NCBI RefSeq assembly: GCF_028583425.1
Contig: NC_072805.1
Location: 13,216,001-13,280,000, forward strand
DNA: 64,000 nucleotides
Reading direction: 5' to 3'
From: Eublepharis macularius
Taxonomy: Eukaryota; Chordata; Lepidosauria; Squamata; Eublepharidae
Below are positions 25,501-33,195 of this stretch, piece after piece (position 1 is the first letter of the stretch; every line of letters begins with the position of its first letter). The translations under genes and the position numbers were made by a program. The notes beneath the pieces are model-generated. The model worked only from the letters and a program-made list of their open reading frames with translations. It was not told where the DNA came from and did not search any database.

Positions 25501-27008
25501 TAGTTCTGCTTTTCACCATTTTGTTTTGTGTGTCTTCTGTATCCATTTCATAGGCTGGCCTCTTGTAAAAAGGGTAGAAACTGCCCCCTGAAAATCTGGG
25601 TCTTTTTTAACATCCCTTTTTAAAATTTAACTAGCAAGAGAACAGAGTCCCTAACTTAACTGAAATGAATGGGATCATTTATTGAACAACATAGGTATAA
25701 TAGGCCCTGAACTGAGCCTGATCTCAGAAGCTAAGCAGGGTCGGTTAGTGATTGGATGGGAGTCCTCCAACGAAGACCAGGGTTGCAGAGGCAGGCGGGC
25801 ACTCTCCACTATAGGTATAGGCGTATGAAATGACTAAAGCAAATTGAAAGATAAAATATAGCTCTGTCCTTTACAGCATTTGCCCTCCTGTCACCTGCAG
25901 CCTTCCTAATTAGAGGCTAACTCTTTTACATTCCAAAAGAAGTTGGGAGCTGCCTGTCTCAGAATCCACTCGGTTGGACCTTAGAAAGAAGAGAGGAGCA
26001 GAGCTTAGTGGTAGAGTCCCAGGTTCAGTCCCCAAAGGATCAAGTAGTAAGCGATACAAGAGGCCTCCACCTGAGACCCTGGAGAGCCACTGGCAGTCAG
26101 AAGAGACCAGACCAAGCTCTGTTTATTTGAAGCGTGTGTGGTTGCATGGCATGCTGATTTCTGGATGGTATGATTATGCTGTGCCTGCTTTGTGCAGTTG
26201 ATCCCAAGCATGTTGAGGCTCTCTGTCTCCTCACTTAGGCTCAGATTATGACTGCTATTCGGTGAACGGCGATGTCGAAGGCGAGAGCCAGAGTGATTTT
26301 GACAAGTCCTCCACCATCCCGCGCAACAGCAACATCGCGCAGAACTACCGCCGCATGATCCAGACCAAACGACCAGCTTCTACCGCCGGCCTGCCCACTG
26401 GTACTGCCATGCCGACTGGTGCCACCCCAGGGGTGGCCACCATCCGCCGCACGCCTTCCACTAAGCCCACGGTACGCCGGACCCTATCCAGCGCCGGCCC
26501 CATCCCCATCAGACCCCCCATCGTCCCTGTCAAGACCCCCACAGTGCCTGATTCCCCTGGTTACACTGGCCCCACCCGGGTGGGCAGTGAGGAATGCGTT
26601 TTCTATGCCGACGATGCCTCGCCCAACGCCCTGGACTTTTCCAAAGCCTCGCCCAAGAGGCTGAGCCTGCCCAACACAGCCTGGGGCAGCAGTGTCATGG
26701 AGATCTCCGTGTATGCAGGGGCCGGGCAGCACCTCTCCACTGAGGAGGAAGACCAGCAGCTGGCAGCCAACCGCCACAGCCTGGTAGAAAAGATTGGTGA
26801 GCTGGTGGCCAGCGCACATGCGCTTGGGGAGGGTCAGTTTCCCTTCCCCACTGTGTTGTCTGCCCTTGGCCCTGGGGAGGAGACGCCCCTCCCTCCCCCA
26901 GCGGCCTCCAGTGACCCCCCTGCTGAAGACATGCTAGTAGCAATCCGCCGTGGGGTGCGCCTTCGCAGGACCATCACCAATGACAGGTCAGCGCCACGGA
27001 TTTTGTGA
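4458..27008 (+). CDS. MTSS2: MTSS2 (MTSS1L/ABBA), I-BAR and WH2 domain protein; spliced, 5' partial
   Basis: Nine exons (listed separately) join to about 609 codons, the C-terminal part of a protein that is about 747 residues in human. In order they encode the end of the I-BAR (IMD) helical bundle, a serine/proline-rich linker, and a C-terminal WH2 motif (DMLVAIRRGVRLRRT) ending RSAPRIL before TGA. By family knowledge the I-BAR domain binds PI(4,5)P2 membranes and bends them outward, and WH2 binds G-actin, so the protein works at the plasma membrane and lamellipodia. MTSS2 rather than the paralogue MTSS1 is supported by the linker text (SLAQP, SSSSASSEASETCQSVSEC) and by SF3B3 as neighbour. 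Splice phases agree at every junction except the exon at 16129, which carries an apparent +1 frameshift. The promoter and the exons for the first ~130 residues are outside the window. Confidence 0.96.
6667..6840. repeat. Tandem duplication, 87-bp period
   Basis: The segment starting TGTCCTGCCCAGCCTGATCA at 6667 recurs at 6754 with no change through CTTGCCTCAAATGT. Near-identity implies a recent duplication. The first copy has an extra short CCTTGCCTCAAATGT partial repeat at its end. Confidence 0.9.
6935..7075 (+). mobile_element. SINE-like repeat (tRNA-type head)
   Basis: The order of phrases GAAGGTCCCAGGCTCTGTCC, CTGGCATCTCCAG, AAAGGATCAGGTGG and CACCTGAGACCCTGGAGA matches a repeat that is very common in lizards. 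A related copy lies at 25992-26110 in the same gene. Confidence 0.7.
7143..7164. repeat. (GT)11 microsatellite
   Basis: An uninterrupted GT dinucleotide run inside an MTSS2 intron. Confidence 0.95.
7805..8440 (-). mobile_element. LINE fragment (L1-like, 5'-truncated 3' end)
   Basis: On the minus strand 8438-8001 an open frame of 145 codons contains FYEKWWPFLDFIDKT, which resembles the C-terminal end of L1 ORF2. Downstream AT-rich sequence ends at an A-rich tract (T-rich on + at 7809-7818), as expected of a LINE 3' end. No reverse transcriptase domain remains. Assignment to L1 rather than another LINE clade is by resemblance only. Confidence 0.55.
10223..10641. mobile_element. Fold-back / hAT-like non-autonomous element
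   Basis: The left end CAGGGCTTTTTTTC is mirrored at the right end by GAAAAAAAGCCGTG. Inside, about 10277-10335 and 10345-10407 form a large inverted repeat (GTGGCCCCGCCCCCCGATCT against AGATCAGGGGGCGGGGCCAC). The 9-mer TGACCAGCA occurs at 10216-10224 and 10640-10648, overlapping the ends, and looks like a slightly eroded target duplication. The right end lies only 120 bp upstream of the exon at 10761. Confidence 0.75.
10761..10918 (+). CDS. MTSS2: MTSS2 exon: I-BAR core
   Basis: The acceptor is CTCTTGTAG and the donor GTATGT. Two bases complete Gly, followed by 52 codons: KGDLQPQLDNALQDVSDMYL, then LLEETEKQAVRKAL and EERGRFCTFIAYLQPVV. It encodes the I-BAR segment with the ETEKQA and EERGRFC motifs shared by MTSS1 and MTSS2. 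It ends in phase 0, matching the next exon. Confidence 0.96.
11519..12408. mobile_element. hAT-like non-autonomous DNA transposon with perfect 8-bp target duplication
   Basis: The 890-bp unit begins CAGGGATCATTT and ends AAAATGAGCCCTG, giving short inverted termini. It is flanked on both sides by GGTGTAGC (11511-11518 and 12409-12416), the 8-bp duplication expected of hAT transposases. It has no transposase gene. Its interior is a GC-rich imperfect array (11640-12350). Confidence 0.85.
11640..12350. repeat. GC-rich imperfect tandem array with internal inverted motifs
   Basis: A unit built from GG.GCC...GGGGGAGG..TCCCC, GGCACTGACCCGATC and TTTTGGCC...GATC recurs at about 11660, 11795, 11945, 12085 and 12228, a spacing of roughly 140 bp. 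Each unit contains self-complementary halves (for example CAAAATGGCCATTTTGG). Both strands are therefore almost free of stop codons and show long meaningless open frames. Confidence 0.75.
13085..13205 (+). mobile_element. Squamate dispersed repeat fragment
   Basis: The phrases AAGTGCCATCAGGTTGTAGC, CGACTTAAACCAACCCCTGC and GAACAGAGGTGGTTTGCCAT occur in the order seen in a repeat that is abundant in lizard genomes. The class could not be assigned from this fragment. Confidence 0.5.
13618..13725 (+). CDS. MTSS2: MTSS2 exon: distal I-BAR
   Basis: The acceptor is TCTTTCAG and the donor GTAAGA. Thirty-six codons in phase 0/0 read NGEITMLGEITHLQGIIDDL then VVLTAEPHKLPPASEQ. The GEITHLQ motif closes the I-BAR bundle, and PHKLPPASEQ begins the linker found in both MTSS paralogues. 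Confidence 0.96.
13726..14940 (+). other. MTSS2: MTSS2 intron, no recognised contents
   Basis: Ordinary intron sequence between two phase-matched exons. A G-rich run at about 14873-14885 lies 55 bp before the acceptor. I see no repeat family or RNA gene. Confidence 0.7.
14941..15038 (+). CDS. MTSS2: MTSS2 exon: serine-rich linker start
   Basis: The acceptor is CTTTTGCAG and the donor GTATGT. Thirty-two codons plus AG read VIKDLKGSDYSWSYQTPPSS then PSSSGSRKSSMC. The exon ends after two bases of a codon, so the next exon must contribute one base. That rule decides how the next exon has to be read. Confidence 0.95.
15039..16128 (+). other. MTSS2: MTSS2 intron, no recognised contents
   Basis: The last 250 bases are pyrimidine-rich (CCTCTCATCCCC... 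to CCACCCTTTTAG) and serve as the polypyrimidine tract of the frameshifted exon. No repeat is recognised. Confidence 0.7.
16129..16334 (+). CDS. MTSS2: MTSS2 exon with apparent +1 frameshift (C run at 16154-16157)
   Basis: The natural acceptor is CCTTTTAG, giving start 16129, and the donor is CAG/GTAGAT. From this start, in the phase set by the previous exon, the reading is SHANSAAGGP and then a stop (TGA) appears a few codons on. The conserved remainder (ETYSPNS..., SLAQP, RLSSVSSHDSGF, KPPSPMPSDITSQ) is open in the next frame. Dropping one base, most simply from the CCCC run, joins the two readings and gives a linker that resembles other MTSS2 proteins. An alternative acceptor, TACCACAG with start 16208, is in phase and would give C/SLAQP directly, omitting about 26 residues. 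A base-call error, a true allele with downstream-acceptor use, or rapid evolution of the linker are all possible. Confidence 0.85.
16838..17090 (+). mobile_element. tRNA-derived SINE (Sauria-type head)
   Basis: The head GTTTGGTGTAGTGGTCAAGA is followed by GGACTCTAATCTGGAGAGCC, AGCCAGCTGGGTGACCTTGG, CTGCTCTGAGTGGGCATTGA and a short (GTT)n tail. The body agrees with the best known lizard tRNA-SINE type. A relative in opposite orientation lies at 40668-40890. Confidence 0.85.
17535..17745 (-). mobile_element. SINE fragment
   Basis: The + strand carries CCCATCCCCAAAGGAACTCA, GGGGATCTGAAACTTGGTCT and ACACTCCAACCACTGTG, the reverse complement of a tRNA-headed SINE. The element is eroded. Confidence 0.6.
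18012..18400 (+). mobile_element. CR1 LINE 3' end
   Basis: The segment runs from GGGAATGTTTAGTTTGGAG to the diagnostic CR1 terminus CAACTCTATGATTCTATGA. A 99-codon frame (18028-18327) reads RRLRGDMIALFKYLKGCHLE, RYRLDIRKNFFTVRVV and KWNRLPREVV, the C-terminal end of CR1 ORF2. The copy is 5'-truncated and little diverged, suggesting recent CR1 activity in this lineage. Confidence 0.93.
19284..19358 (+). CDS. MTSS2: MTSS2 exon: serine-rich 25-residue cassette
   Basis: The acceptor is GGCATGGCAG and the donor GTTAGT. Twenty-five codons in phase 0/0 read KSSSSASSEASETCQSVSEC then NSPTS. The length is divisible by three, so it could be skipped without changing frame. The donor GTTAGT is a weaker match to consensus than the other donors in this gene. 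Confidence 0.95.
19359..22203 (+). other. MTSS2: MTSS2 intron
   Basis: Contains a 112-bp-period duplication with an ACTAGT-rich spacer (21440-21625) and a short A/T-rich AAATAAAT tract (20664-20688). No coding or RNA feature is seen. Confidence 0.7.
21440..21625. repeat. Direct duplication separated by (ACTAGT/AGT) simple repeat
   Basis: GATCTTGCCTCATAACCACC through GCCAAGGGCCACACTA at 21441 is repeated exactly from 21553, a period of 112 bp. Between the copies lies a run of ACTAGT and AGTACT units (about 21500-21550) that is itself palindromic. Confidence 0.9.
22204..22380 (+). CDS. MTSS2: MTSS2 exon: linker with arginine/lysine-rich motif
   Basis: The acceptor TTTTTGCAG is strong and the donor is GTACAG. 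Fifty-nine codons in phase 0/0 begin DWSKATLYEQPVVNTLQRRK then DRVEHLREAE, and end RPRMSPASIAAK. The flanks (DW.K, LQRRKDRVE, RPRMSPA.IAAK) are conserved in MTSS2, while the middle of the exon is variable. Confidence 0.95.
22490..22760 (-). mobile_element. L2/CR1-type LINE ORF2 fragment
   Basis: Minus-strand translation reads RVLLRKVDLSTITQALGTFK, KLDDRKTLPVGWP, then AQKLQLMQS and HISPILYRLHRKPVCF. This aligns with the end of the reverse transcriptase and following region of L2-like LINEs (SRLDYCN.LY.GLP, LQ.VQNAAARLL). The copy is degenerate. Confidence 0.75.
23185..23330 (+). mobile_element. Dispersed non-coding repeat common in lizards
   Basis: The order of phrases AATTTCCTGGAGATTTGGGG, GGTGGAGCCTGGAGAGGGCA, GGGTATAATGCCATAGAGTT and GCAGCCGTTTTCTCCAGGGG matches a short repeat seen throughout squamate genomes. 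The class is not assigned. Confidence 0.55.
23330..23450 (-). mobile_element. LINE reverse transcriptase fragment
   Basis: Minus-strand reading VLLEFSAPFSTINHGNFLDR is a degraded form of the LINE motif (DLSAAFDTIDH...LL.R) that contains the first catalytic Asp of reverse transcriptase. Here that Asp is lost (E-F-S). It probably belongs to the same insertion as 22490-22760. Confidence 0.6.
24135..24412 (+). mobile_element. tRNA-headed SINE
   Basis: The head AACCAGTCTGGTGTAGTGGT is followed by AAGAGTGTCAGATGGGAATC, TTTGAGTCCCTGCTTGGTCA, GCTGGATGACCTTGG and an AGTAAATAAAT tail. It ends 110 bp before the exon at 24522. Confidence 0.8.
24522..24687 (+). CDS. MTSS2: MTSS2 exon: conserved linker
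   Basis: The acceptor is CACCCCCAG and the donor GTACAT. Fifty-five codons plus one base begin HGEEVSPAASDLAMVLTRGL and end TTTPSCSEDTIPSQ. It appears almost unchanged from the mammalian protein, unlike the preceding exon. It is GC-rich, with G/C-ending codons. Confidence 0.96.
25090..25306 (-). mobile_element. tRNA-headed SINE
   Basis: The + strand shows TTTATCCCCCCTACTCCCCC, CTCACAACCTTGCAAGAGGT, GGGGATTCAGCCCTGGGCCC and GTGCTCCACCACGCTGGCTC. This is a tRNA-type SINE in reverse orientation. Confidence 0.75.
25701..25800 (+). mobile_element. 5S-rRNA-derived SINE segment
   Basis: CCTGATCTCAGAAGCTAAGC, AGGGTCGGTTAGTGATTGGA and TGGGAGTCCTCCAACGAAGA correspond to the internal region of 5S rRNA (CTGATCTCGGAAGCTAAGC...TTAGTACTTGGATGGGAGAC) with changes and a shortened loop. 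It is a SINE derived from 5S rRNA, not a functional gene, since the first 30 or so bases and the T-run terminator are not conserved. Confidence 0.8.
25992..26110 (+). mobile_element. SINE-like repeat
   Basis: TAGAGTCCCAGGTTCAGTCC, CAAAGGATCAAGTAGTAAGC and CACCTGAGACCCTGGAGAGC match the repeat seen at 6935-7075. Confidence 0.7.
26239..27008 (+). CDS. MTSS2: MTSS2 terminal coding exon: proline-rich region and WH2
   Basis: The acceptor is CTCACTTAG. The exon completes a Gly codon and then encodes 255 residues and TGA at 27006. It opens SDYDCYSVNGD, passes a basic/proline-rich segment (IRRTPSTKPTVRR, PIPIRPPIVPVKTPTVPDSP) suited to SH3 partners, and reaches ANRHSLVEKIGELVASAHAL. It ends with the WH2 motif EDMLVAIRRGVRLRRTITND and RSAPRIL. 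The exon is strongly GC-rich. Confidence 0.97.
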
Positions 27009-28255
27009 TGGGCTGCATCTGGCTGCCTGTCCGAAGCCCAGCGTGGAGTCAGGACTGAACCAGGAACAAACCACCCCAACAAAAAGAAGAGAATTAACAA
27101 ACCACAGAAAGGCAAAGCCACTTTATGGACATAGCATCAAAGGTTAGATTTGAATGGAGACTTAATACGAAAACACCTTCATGAACAAACTTGGAAGGGT
27201 ACAACCGGGCGCTGAACTGATTTTGGAGCCTATTTTATATGTTGTTTTTCAAGTGCCGCCCTCCCAGGTTTCCTTTCCCCCTTCTGCACCTTCTTCCTGG
27301 CTTATAAAAACCAGTTTCTGCCAGCACCACTCAGAAGCAATTCCCTGTTGTTGTGTGTTTGTCAGGGAGGAGTGAAAACCTGGACTGGATTTATCAGCCA
27401 TAAGGCACACACCACCAATGCAGTTGTAGCACAAGGCAGGGGCCATTTCGTGCCGAAAACGCTTGTGCCTCCTCTGAACAGATGTATCATTAAGTCCTGT
27501 GCTGAATCCTTCCCTCCACTGTCGTCTTTTCTGTGTTTCTATCATCTGGTTTTTTGTCTCCTCTGGTTCAAAAGACTTCCTAGGTGGTTCCATCAACTCA
27601 AATGATCCCAGAGAATCTGGCCCTGTTCAAAGATGGCTCCTGATAGTACAGCTGGACTTCAGGCTGGGGAAGCAGCAGCAAACAGGAGCCTTGTGAGAAC
27701 GTGGCTGTCCAGTGGACGGAGAGCTCACTTCCCTTCTGGGCGTGGCTACGCTTTCCGCGTAGTCACTGGCACAGAACTTTTATCTGGGTCAGTTCCGCTG
27801 GCACCCTGGGAGATGGAGTGGGAGGCTTTTTACTAGGTCCCTGTGAGGGTTGCCCAGCAGCAGCGGAGGGACGCCAAGAGGCCTGCCGCTGCTGTCTTGC
27901 CCTTGTGATGCCTGCAGGGCCTGGCCCGTACTTTTCCACAGAGCCACGCCTGCAGCGCCCCAGGGGTGCGGGTGTGGAGTGCAAGTGGCTGAGGAATGTG
28001 TAAGTATGTGGGTAGGTGGATGGTCAGTAGCACTGTGGGGCAAAGAGGCCCCTGGGCAAGTGGAAGAGCGGTGCATGTGGTATGTAAGTCCAGTGGGTGG
28101 GCAGGAAGATAGAGGGAAGCCTACTCAAGGCTGTGTTTGTTGCCGCACCAACAGCTGCAGCTGTTGTCTTTGTGGAGAATTGCCTTAGTTTGGATGAGCA
28201 GGGATGTCTGCAGAGCCACTTTTTACAGATACTCTTGACAGTGTTCAAGGTTTGA

Positions 28256-28330
28256 GTCCAGTAGCACCTTAAAGACCAACAAGCGTTTCCAGGGTATAAG
28301 TTTTTGAGAGTCAAGCTTCGTCAAAAGTAT
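28256..28330 (+). mobile_element. Dispersed repeat fragment inside MTSS2 3' UTR
   Basis: GTTTGAGTCCAGTAGCACCT, TAAAGACCAACAAGCGTTTC and TAAGTTTTTGAGAGTCAAGC match a repeat end common in reptiles. A related fragment lies at 44497-44610. If the UTR prediction is right, this repeat is transcribed in the MTSS2 message. Confidence 0.6.
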
Positions 28331-30528
28331 TTGCAGAGTGACATAGGTGATGATGTGACTGGGGGAAGCCCCGTGGCTGCTGCCGGCAGCATTGCCATAT
28401 TAGATTACCCACCTAAAACCTTATAGTCTGTGATCCCTGATTGGCTGGGATTGCCTGTAGAGCTGTAGTGTCTTTTTTCAATTAGGAGAAACAAATGGTA
28501 TAAAAATAACTGTTGAAAGAGAATGGCAGAGAACATGTTGAAAAAAGTAGGATGGGATGGCAGCTCTATTCTGAAAGCCAAGTTTGGGCCCCAAAGAAAA
28601 AAGGAAAGATGTGGCACAGCCCACTTTGAAACCCATTCTGGCACCCCTGCCAAAGGGTTTTTTCCTGATTACTTTCCCAGTCTTGGGAGTGAAATGGGCA
28701 TTATTTTGACAATCAGTCCACTGCTTCAGTCAATTCATGGCCTGCAGCGCTGGTTGTGAGCCACCAAGCTGCTTTACTCAGTCAAGGACTCGGCAGAGGC
28801 AGCCCTGACTGTGCCTAGTGTGCTGCCGGCATTGGCTCGTATGGGCCCAGGGGTACTGTGGGGGGGGGGGGGGTGTTGAGCCTACTCTGTTCCCAGAGTA
28901 GATGTTTCAGCCTCCCCACGGCCATCTGTTTCCACTTTTCTCAGTCACAGAGCAGATCCTTGAGCCTGAGAAAGGAGTATGGGGCCATAAGTGGCAGGCA
29001 CTTCCTCATGAATCCCACATCTAGGGACAGCTATTCGTCTGCTGCTGCCTGCTCAAACAAGGCTGCTATTAGTATTCCTTGCCTTGGAAATTGGGCTCAT
29101 TGTTTTGTTGCCCCATAGGCACAGTTCTTTGAAAGTTGGGGGGAAGAGGGTGAAGGAAGTAATGTCAGGCTGGCAGTAGAGGTTCAGTGGGAGAGAAGGG
29201 AGGACACCCTCTGCCAGTGCTTTCCGTAGCCAGGGCAAGCGATGGAGCCTGAGCAGCAAGGTCGGTCTGTGCCTTTTCAGCAAGGGGAACCTCTTACCAC
29301 CAGTGCTCCCTGCTCTCCAGAAAGTCCAGAGATTAAGTCTGTTGGCAAATGGCATGTGATGTTGGGAATGAGAAAACAGGCCTGAAAAGCGGAAGGTGGG
29401 GAGGTGGAAGGCAGATGGCTTACTTGACTGTAGGAGGGAGGGGGAGAGAGCTTTTCCTTGTGTTTGGCTAGGAAGGATGGGGTGGCATCCAGCATGCTGG
29501 AGAAACAAGATGGGAGGGGGGAGGCTGGTTCCCGCGAGTTTGTCCTTTCTGAAGGAAAGAGAATTCTCAAGACTGGCTGCATGCTGCCAGGGTAAGAGCA
29601 TCAGCACCAACTCACACCCACCTGCTCCACACAAGGAGGAAGAGGTACCAGCCCAGGTTCCATTTTTGTTGGACAGGCTCTTGGACAGGCTGAAGTGCAA
29701 ACCATCCACCGGTGCAAAAGAAAGAAACTGTGTTTGCTGCTTAGGGGGAACGATCACAGGAGAGAGACACACACACCCGCATTTGAAATGGCTATAGGCA
29801 AATGTGAGAGACAGGAGAATTTGAGTAGGCCGTTTGGCACCGTTGTAATATAACCCAAGCTCAGTTCTAGAGACACAGGGCAGTGATTCTGTTGGGTAGG
29901 AGATGGCCAGGCTCCCACATACCAATCTGCGTACCAGTCACAGAAGCCCAACCTTGGGGGTAGACTACTGGGCACCCAAAAGTCTGCACGCAATTGACTG
30001 CCAGAGGACTCTGAGAAAGCACACCCTCTCCCCCTCCTGTTCTTGCTGTGCCTCCCCCATCCCACAGCGCTTTTAAAGCACAGCTGATGTACATAGCTCC
30101 ACTGCAGAAAACCCTGCCCCCCCCATGCTGCAGGGGGGAATGGCGTGTGTGTCATGTAACCTCTTTCTCTTCGACTGTCGTAGTAATAAGAGTTTAGTTC
30201 TAACCTGCCAGTCCTCTTGTGCGCTCCATGCTGTGTCATGACCAGAGATTACAACCGTGAGAAATGTTTGCATTTTGCTTTTTATTTTTCATTTTTGTAC
30301 AGAGAAAAGAACCCCTTTGAAAATGTCTTTCAACTGACGTAACTATTCTGGTGCTGTTGTAACTTGTTCCTCTCTTTTTTAATTTATTTCCCCTGCCCCT
30401 TCTAGCACTCCCCTAGCCTTTCCCACAACTTTTTTTTCTTTCTTAAAAGAGTTTCTACCCCAACTTCCTCCTCCATTTAAAATAGTCACTGCTACAAGTA
30501 ACGAATGCACTGTGAAGATTCCAGTATT

Positions 30529-30534
30529 AATAAA
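30529..30534 (+). promoter_or_regulatory. MTSS2: MTSS2 polyadenylation signal AATAAA
   Basis: Canonical AATAAA in the context TATTAATAAAAGTTGTACTG, followed by GU/U-rich sequence suitable for CstF binding. It is the strongest such site that I noticed downstream of the MTSS2 stop codon and before the DIRS element. Confidence 0.65.
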
Positions 30535-30550
30535 AGTTGTACTGTAATTA

Positions 30551-32794
30551 ATACAAAGAGGTCTCTTCTTTCCCTCCCCAGCCTGTGCCCTTTTCTTTCC
30601 CTGAACAAGGCAGCACGTGAGCAAAAAAGGCCTGCCCCCGTCTTCCCCTTTTTTGCAAGACAGACGACGTTACTTCTCACATGCGCCCTGTACTCTCCCC
30701 CTCTATCACCCATTTATTCTAATTTGGGATTGGTTTTTGCAGAAGTAGGATTTTGGTATGAAGCACATAATTCTATCTCAATTGGAAAGACTAAAACGAA
30801 GGGTTCCCCCCCCCCAAGTGCAAAGTTACTGCTACCTCGGAGGAGAATGCCCTGCACACACCAGCAACGAGCGGAGGAAAACCAGCAGGAGTAACACCTG
30901 AATGGTGCAGGCAGCGCTACCAGCCCACGTCAGCCCAGCCCAGGGATGGGCAGAGAAGCTACTACTCAGCTTTTTGCTGCCGGCTTCCCAGAGGCACTGC
31001 CTGAAATAGCGTCTGCTGCTGCTGCTTTGGGTGTGTGAGCAGGTAGGTGGTGCTGCCCCATGGGACTACCCTCAAGTGCACCACCAGATTCAAATCTGAG
31101 GCCTCAACTAAGTTCCTCACTGCAGGCTGCTGCGGTTCAGGCACTACTGCTTGCATCCCTGTCCCCCCCCTCCCCCAAGCTGGGGAACTCACACGTGCCC
31201 TGTGCTCACTTCCCTTCATTAAGCAGAGGCAGCGAGGAGGTCTCCTGTAAAGACAAGCTGCCAAAGGGCAGAAGTGGCAAGAACATTTTTCGGCCCAGAT
31301 GTGGCATTGTTAGTTGATGCCAAGAGCCTCCTCAGTTGGAGCAGAAAGCTTATTTAAAGTCATGCTAAATACAAAAACAGCTAAAAGGTGACAGTTATTA
31401 AAGTCTTCCCCAAAAAGCTGCAGAAGTGGGATACCAGTACACATTCATCACTCAAACACTACACACCAGACCACTTATGTAGCCCAATTTGACAAGGTCT
31501 TTGTGCATGAGAGAGAATGGTAGGTCTGCAGCCTCTATAAGCTAAGGGAAGCCAAGTCATGAACAAGAAAAAAGGGAAGTTCGTTTGGCTTCTCCGGTTG
31601 CAGAATGTGGCTTTTACTGAGGCACAAATTTGAGTTTTTCTAGAGGCGCCTTCTCCCAACTCCCCTGTCTACCAAAGTCAGGTATCAGGTTCTACCACCT
31701 TCACTGCTGGATGAGGGCGGGGGGGGGGGGACCATCATGATTTCCGTGCCTCTTTGTTTTGCACAGCTGCAGAAGAGGTAATATCTGACCCTTTTAAAGA
31801 AAAGCATGGCAGCTGGCCTTGGTTAATGAAAGGGAAATGGGCTGTACCCTCCTTCTACACTTGATTTTAGCTAGAAGGTGAAGCAGCAAGTCATTTTAAA
31901 AATGAACACTTTGCACATAGGATGAAACTGATTTGAGATTAAGGGGGTCAAGGTTACCAACCGGAATGAAACTGCTACCTAGTCTGTTTCATTTAGGCTT
32001 GTTTTTGAATGGCCCCATGAGCAAGACAGGTTAACAAATCAGATTTTTCGGCCCAGCTTTATTCCAACCTGCACTGGCCAGCAAACTGCAGCATGTTAGA
32101 AATCCAACTTACCAAAACCCAGACTTGAGAGGTGGAACCAAAATGCAGACAATTAGACCGCCCCCTTCCGTGTGAAGCTAGGAGACCAGATGGGCATAGA
32201 AACGTCCAATGGCAAGACAGCATGCTTGGCCACTGGTTCCAGCAGCTACTTAAAAACAACTACCAAACTTGCAGACTTAAAAAAAAAACCACCTCTGCAC
32301 ACACCCTCATAGACCCAACAAAGTGGACCTCTCTCTGAGCTCATTGTGCAGTTTCCGTAAGGAATGTAGTTCCCAATGGTGGGAATCTGCTTTCTTAAGC
32401 ACACTTTAAATCAATTGCTTCCAACTATGTCTAGTAAAGGGATTAAGAGCCTTTAGAAAGGTCTGCCGGTTTTGCTGTAATGGGGGGTGGGAGGCTTCAA
32501 GGGGTGGGGGAAGCAGCATTTCGTTGTGTCAGCAAAGTTCCTATAAGAAACAAACAGGGGCTTGTGAGCTGTTCTGGCTGGTGCAGCCCTGAGTTTTGCT
32601 ACTGCGAGCATGTGCTGTCCCAATTGATCTACACCAATGTATTTTCATCTGGCATTAGCACCAGGTTTACCTGCCTGCAGATCTGCCACCTCTCCTTTTG
32701 ATTTGCTCAAAATACCATTTACACTCAACCATTCCTAGGAGATAGCCCAGCTTTAAAAAGGAAGACACTCCCCCTTTCTTTTCCCAGGAAAACG
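30551..32794. other. Intergenic sequence between MTSS2 and the DIRS element
   Basis: No gene was recognised on either strand. I looked for the IL34 exons expected here by human synteny (same strand as SF3B3) and saw none. A G run lies at about 31720-31731. The minus-strand AATAAA at about 32051-32056 could be a distal polyadenylation site. Confidence 0.5.
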
Positions 32795-32817
32795 GACCTT
32801 TGGACACTTACCGTGAA

Positions 32818-32937
32818 GGGTCCTTCTCCTCGGAGGTCAGGAGGACATCTTGGGTGATTTCCACCATCCAATCGGGGAGGCAGGAAGTTGTATCTTCTTC
32901 CTCTTTGGAGTGTGTGGGACCACCCTCTCCTCAGTTC
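32818..32937 (+). repeat. DIRS inverted terminal repeat, low-coordinate copy
   Basis: GAGGACATCTTGGGTGATTT, CGGGGAGGCAGGAAGTTGTA and TTTGGAGTGTGTGGGACCAC are found in reverse complement at 36549-36672 with scattered differences. Confidence 0.85.
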
Positions 32938-33137
32938 GGGTGGCTCCCAACAGCAGTGTTCACCTTGTACCTATGACTAACCTGTGACTTCAAAGAGCCC
33001 TATGCACGGTAGAAGGGAAAAAACAGACAGAAGAGGTTAAGATCAGCAAGATAGACTGAACCATGCAGTAAAGGGGAGAAGATCGGCTGAATCTCCACTG
33101 AAGGCCCATTACTTCCAAAGCAAAGATCTAGGGAGGG

Positions 33138-33195
33138 CAAGATGTCTTCCTGACCTCCGAGGAGAAGGACCCTTCACGGTAAGTGTCCAAAGGTC
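33138..33195 (-). repeat. DIRS internal complementary region
   Basis: CAAGATGTCTTCCTGACCTC through CACGGTAAGTGTCCAAAGGTC is the reverse complement of 32795-32852, 57 of 58 positions. It overlaps the end of the recombinase reading frame. Confidence 0.85.

Larger units (their letters stand above)
24688..26238 (+). other. MTSS2: MTSS2 intron
   Basis: Contains a minus-strand SINE (25090-25306), a 5S-rRNA-like SINE (25701-25800) and a third SINE (25992-26110). The rest is unremarkable. Confidence 0.7.
27009..30550 (+). other. MTSS2: MTSS2 3' untranslated region (predicted)
   Basis: No further coding exon follows the TGA. The stretch is unbroken up to AATAAA at 30529-30534, followed by GU- and U-rich sequence, so a 3' UTR of about 3.5 kb is inferred. 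A dispersed-repeat fragment (28256-28330) and a run of 13 or so G (about 28860) lie inside it. The last 300 bases, U-rich around 30270-30440, look like a slowly evolving UTR end. An antisense open frame (29053-29925) is treated as chance. Confidence 0.7.

Noticed and set aside
25701-25800. Functional 5S rRNA gene
   Set aside because: The 5' third is not conserved, internal bases are missing, and no T-run terminator follows; a 5S-derived SINE explains it.
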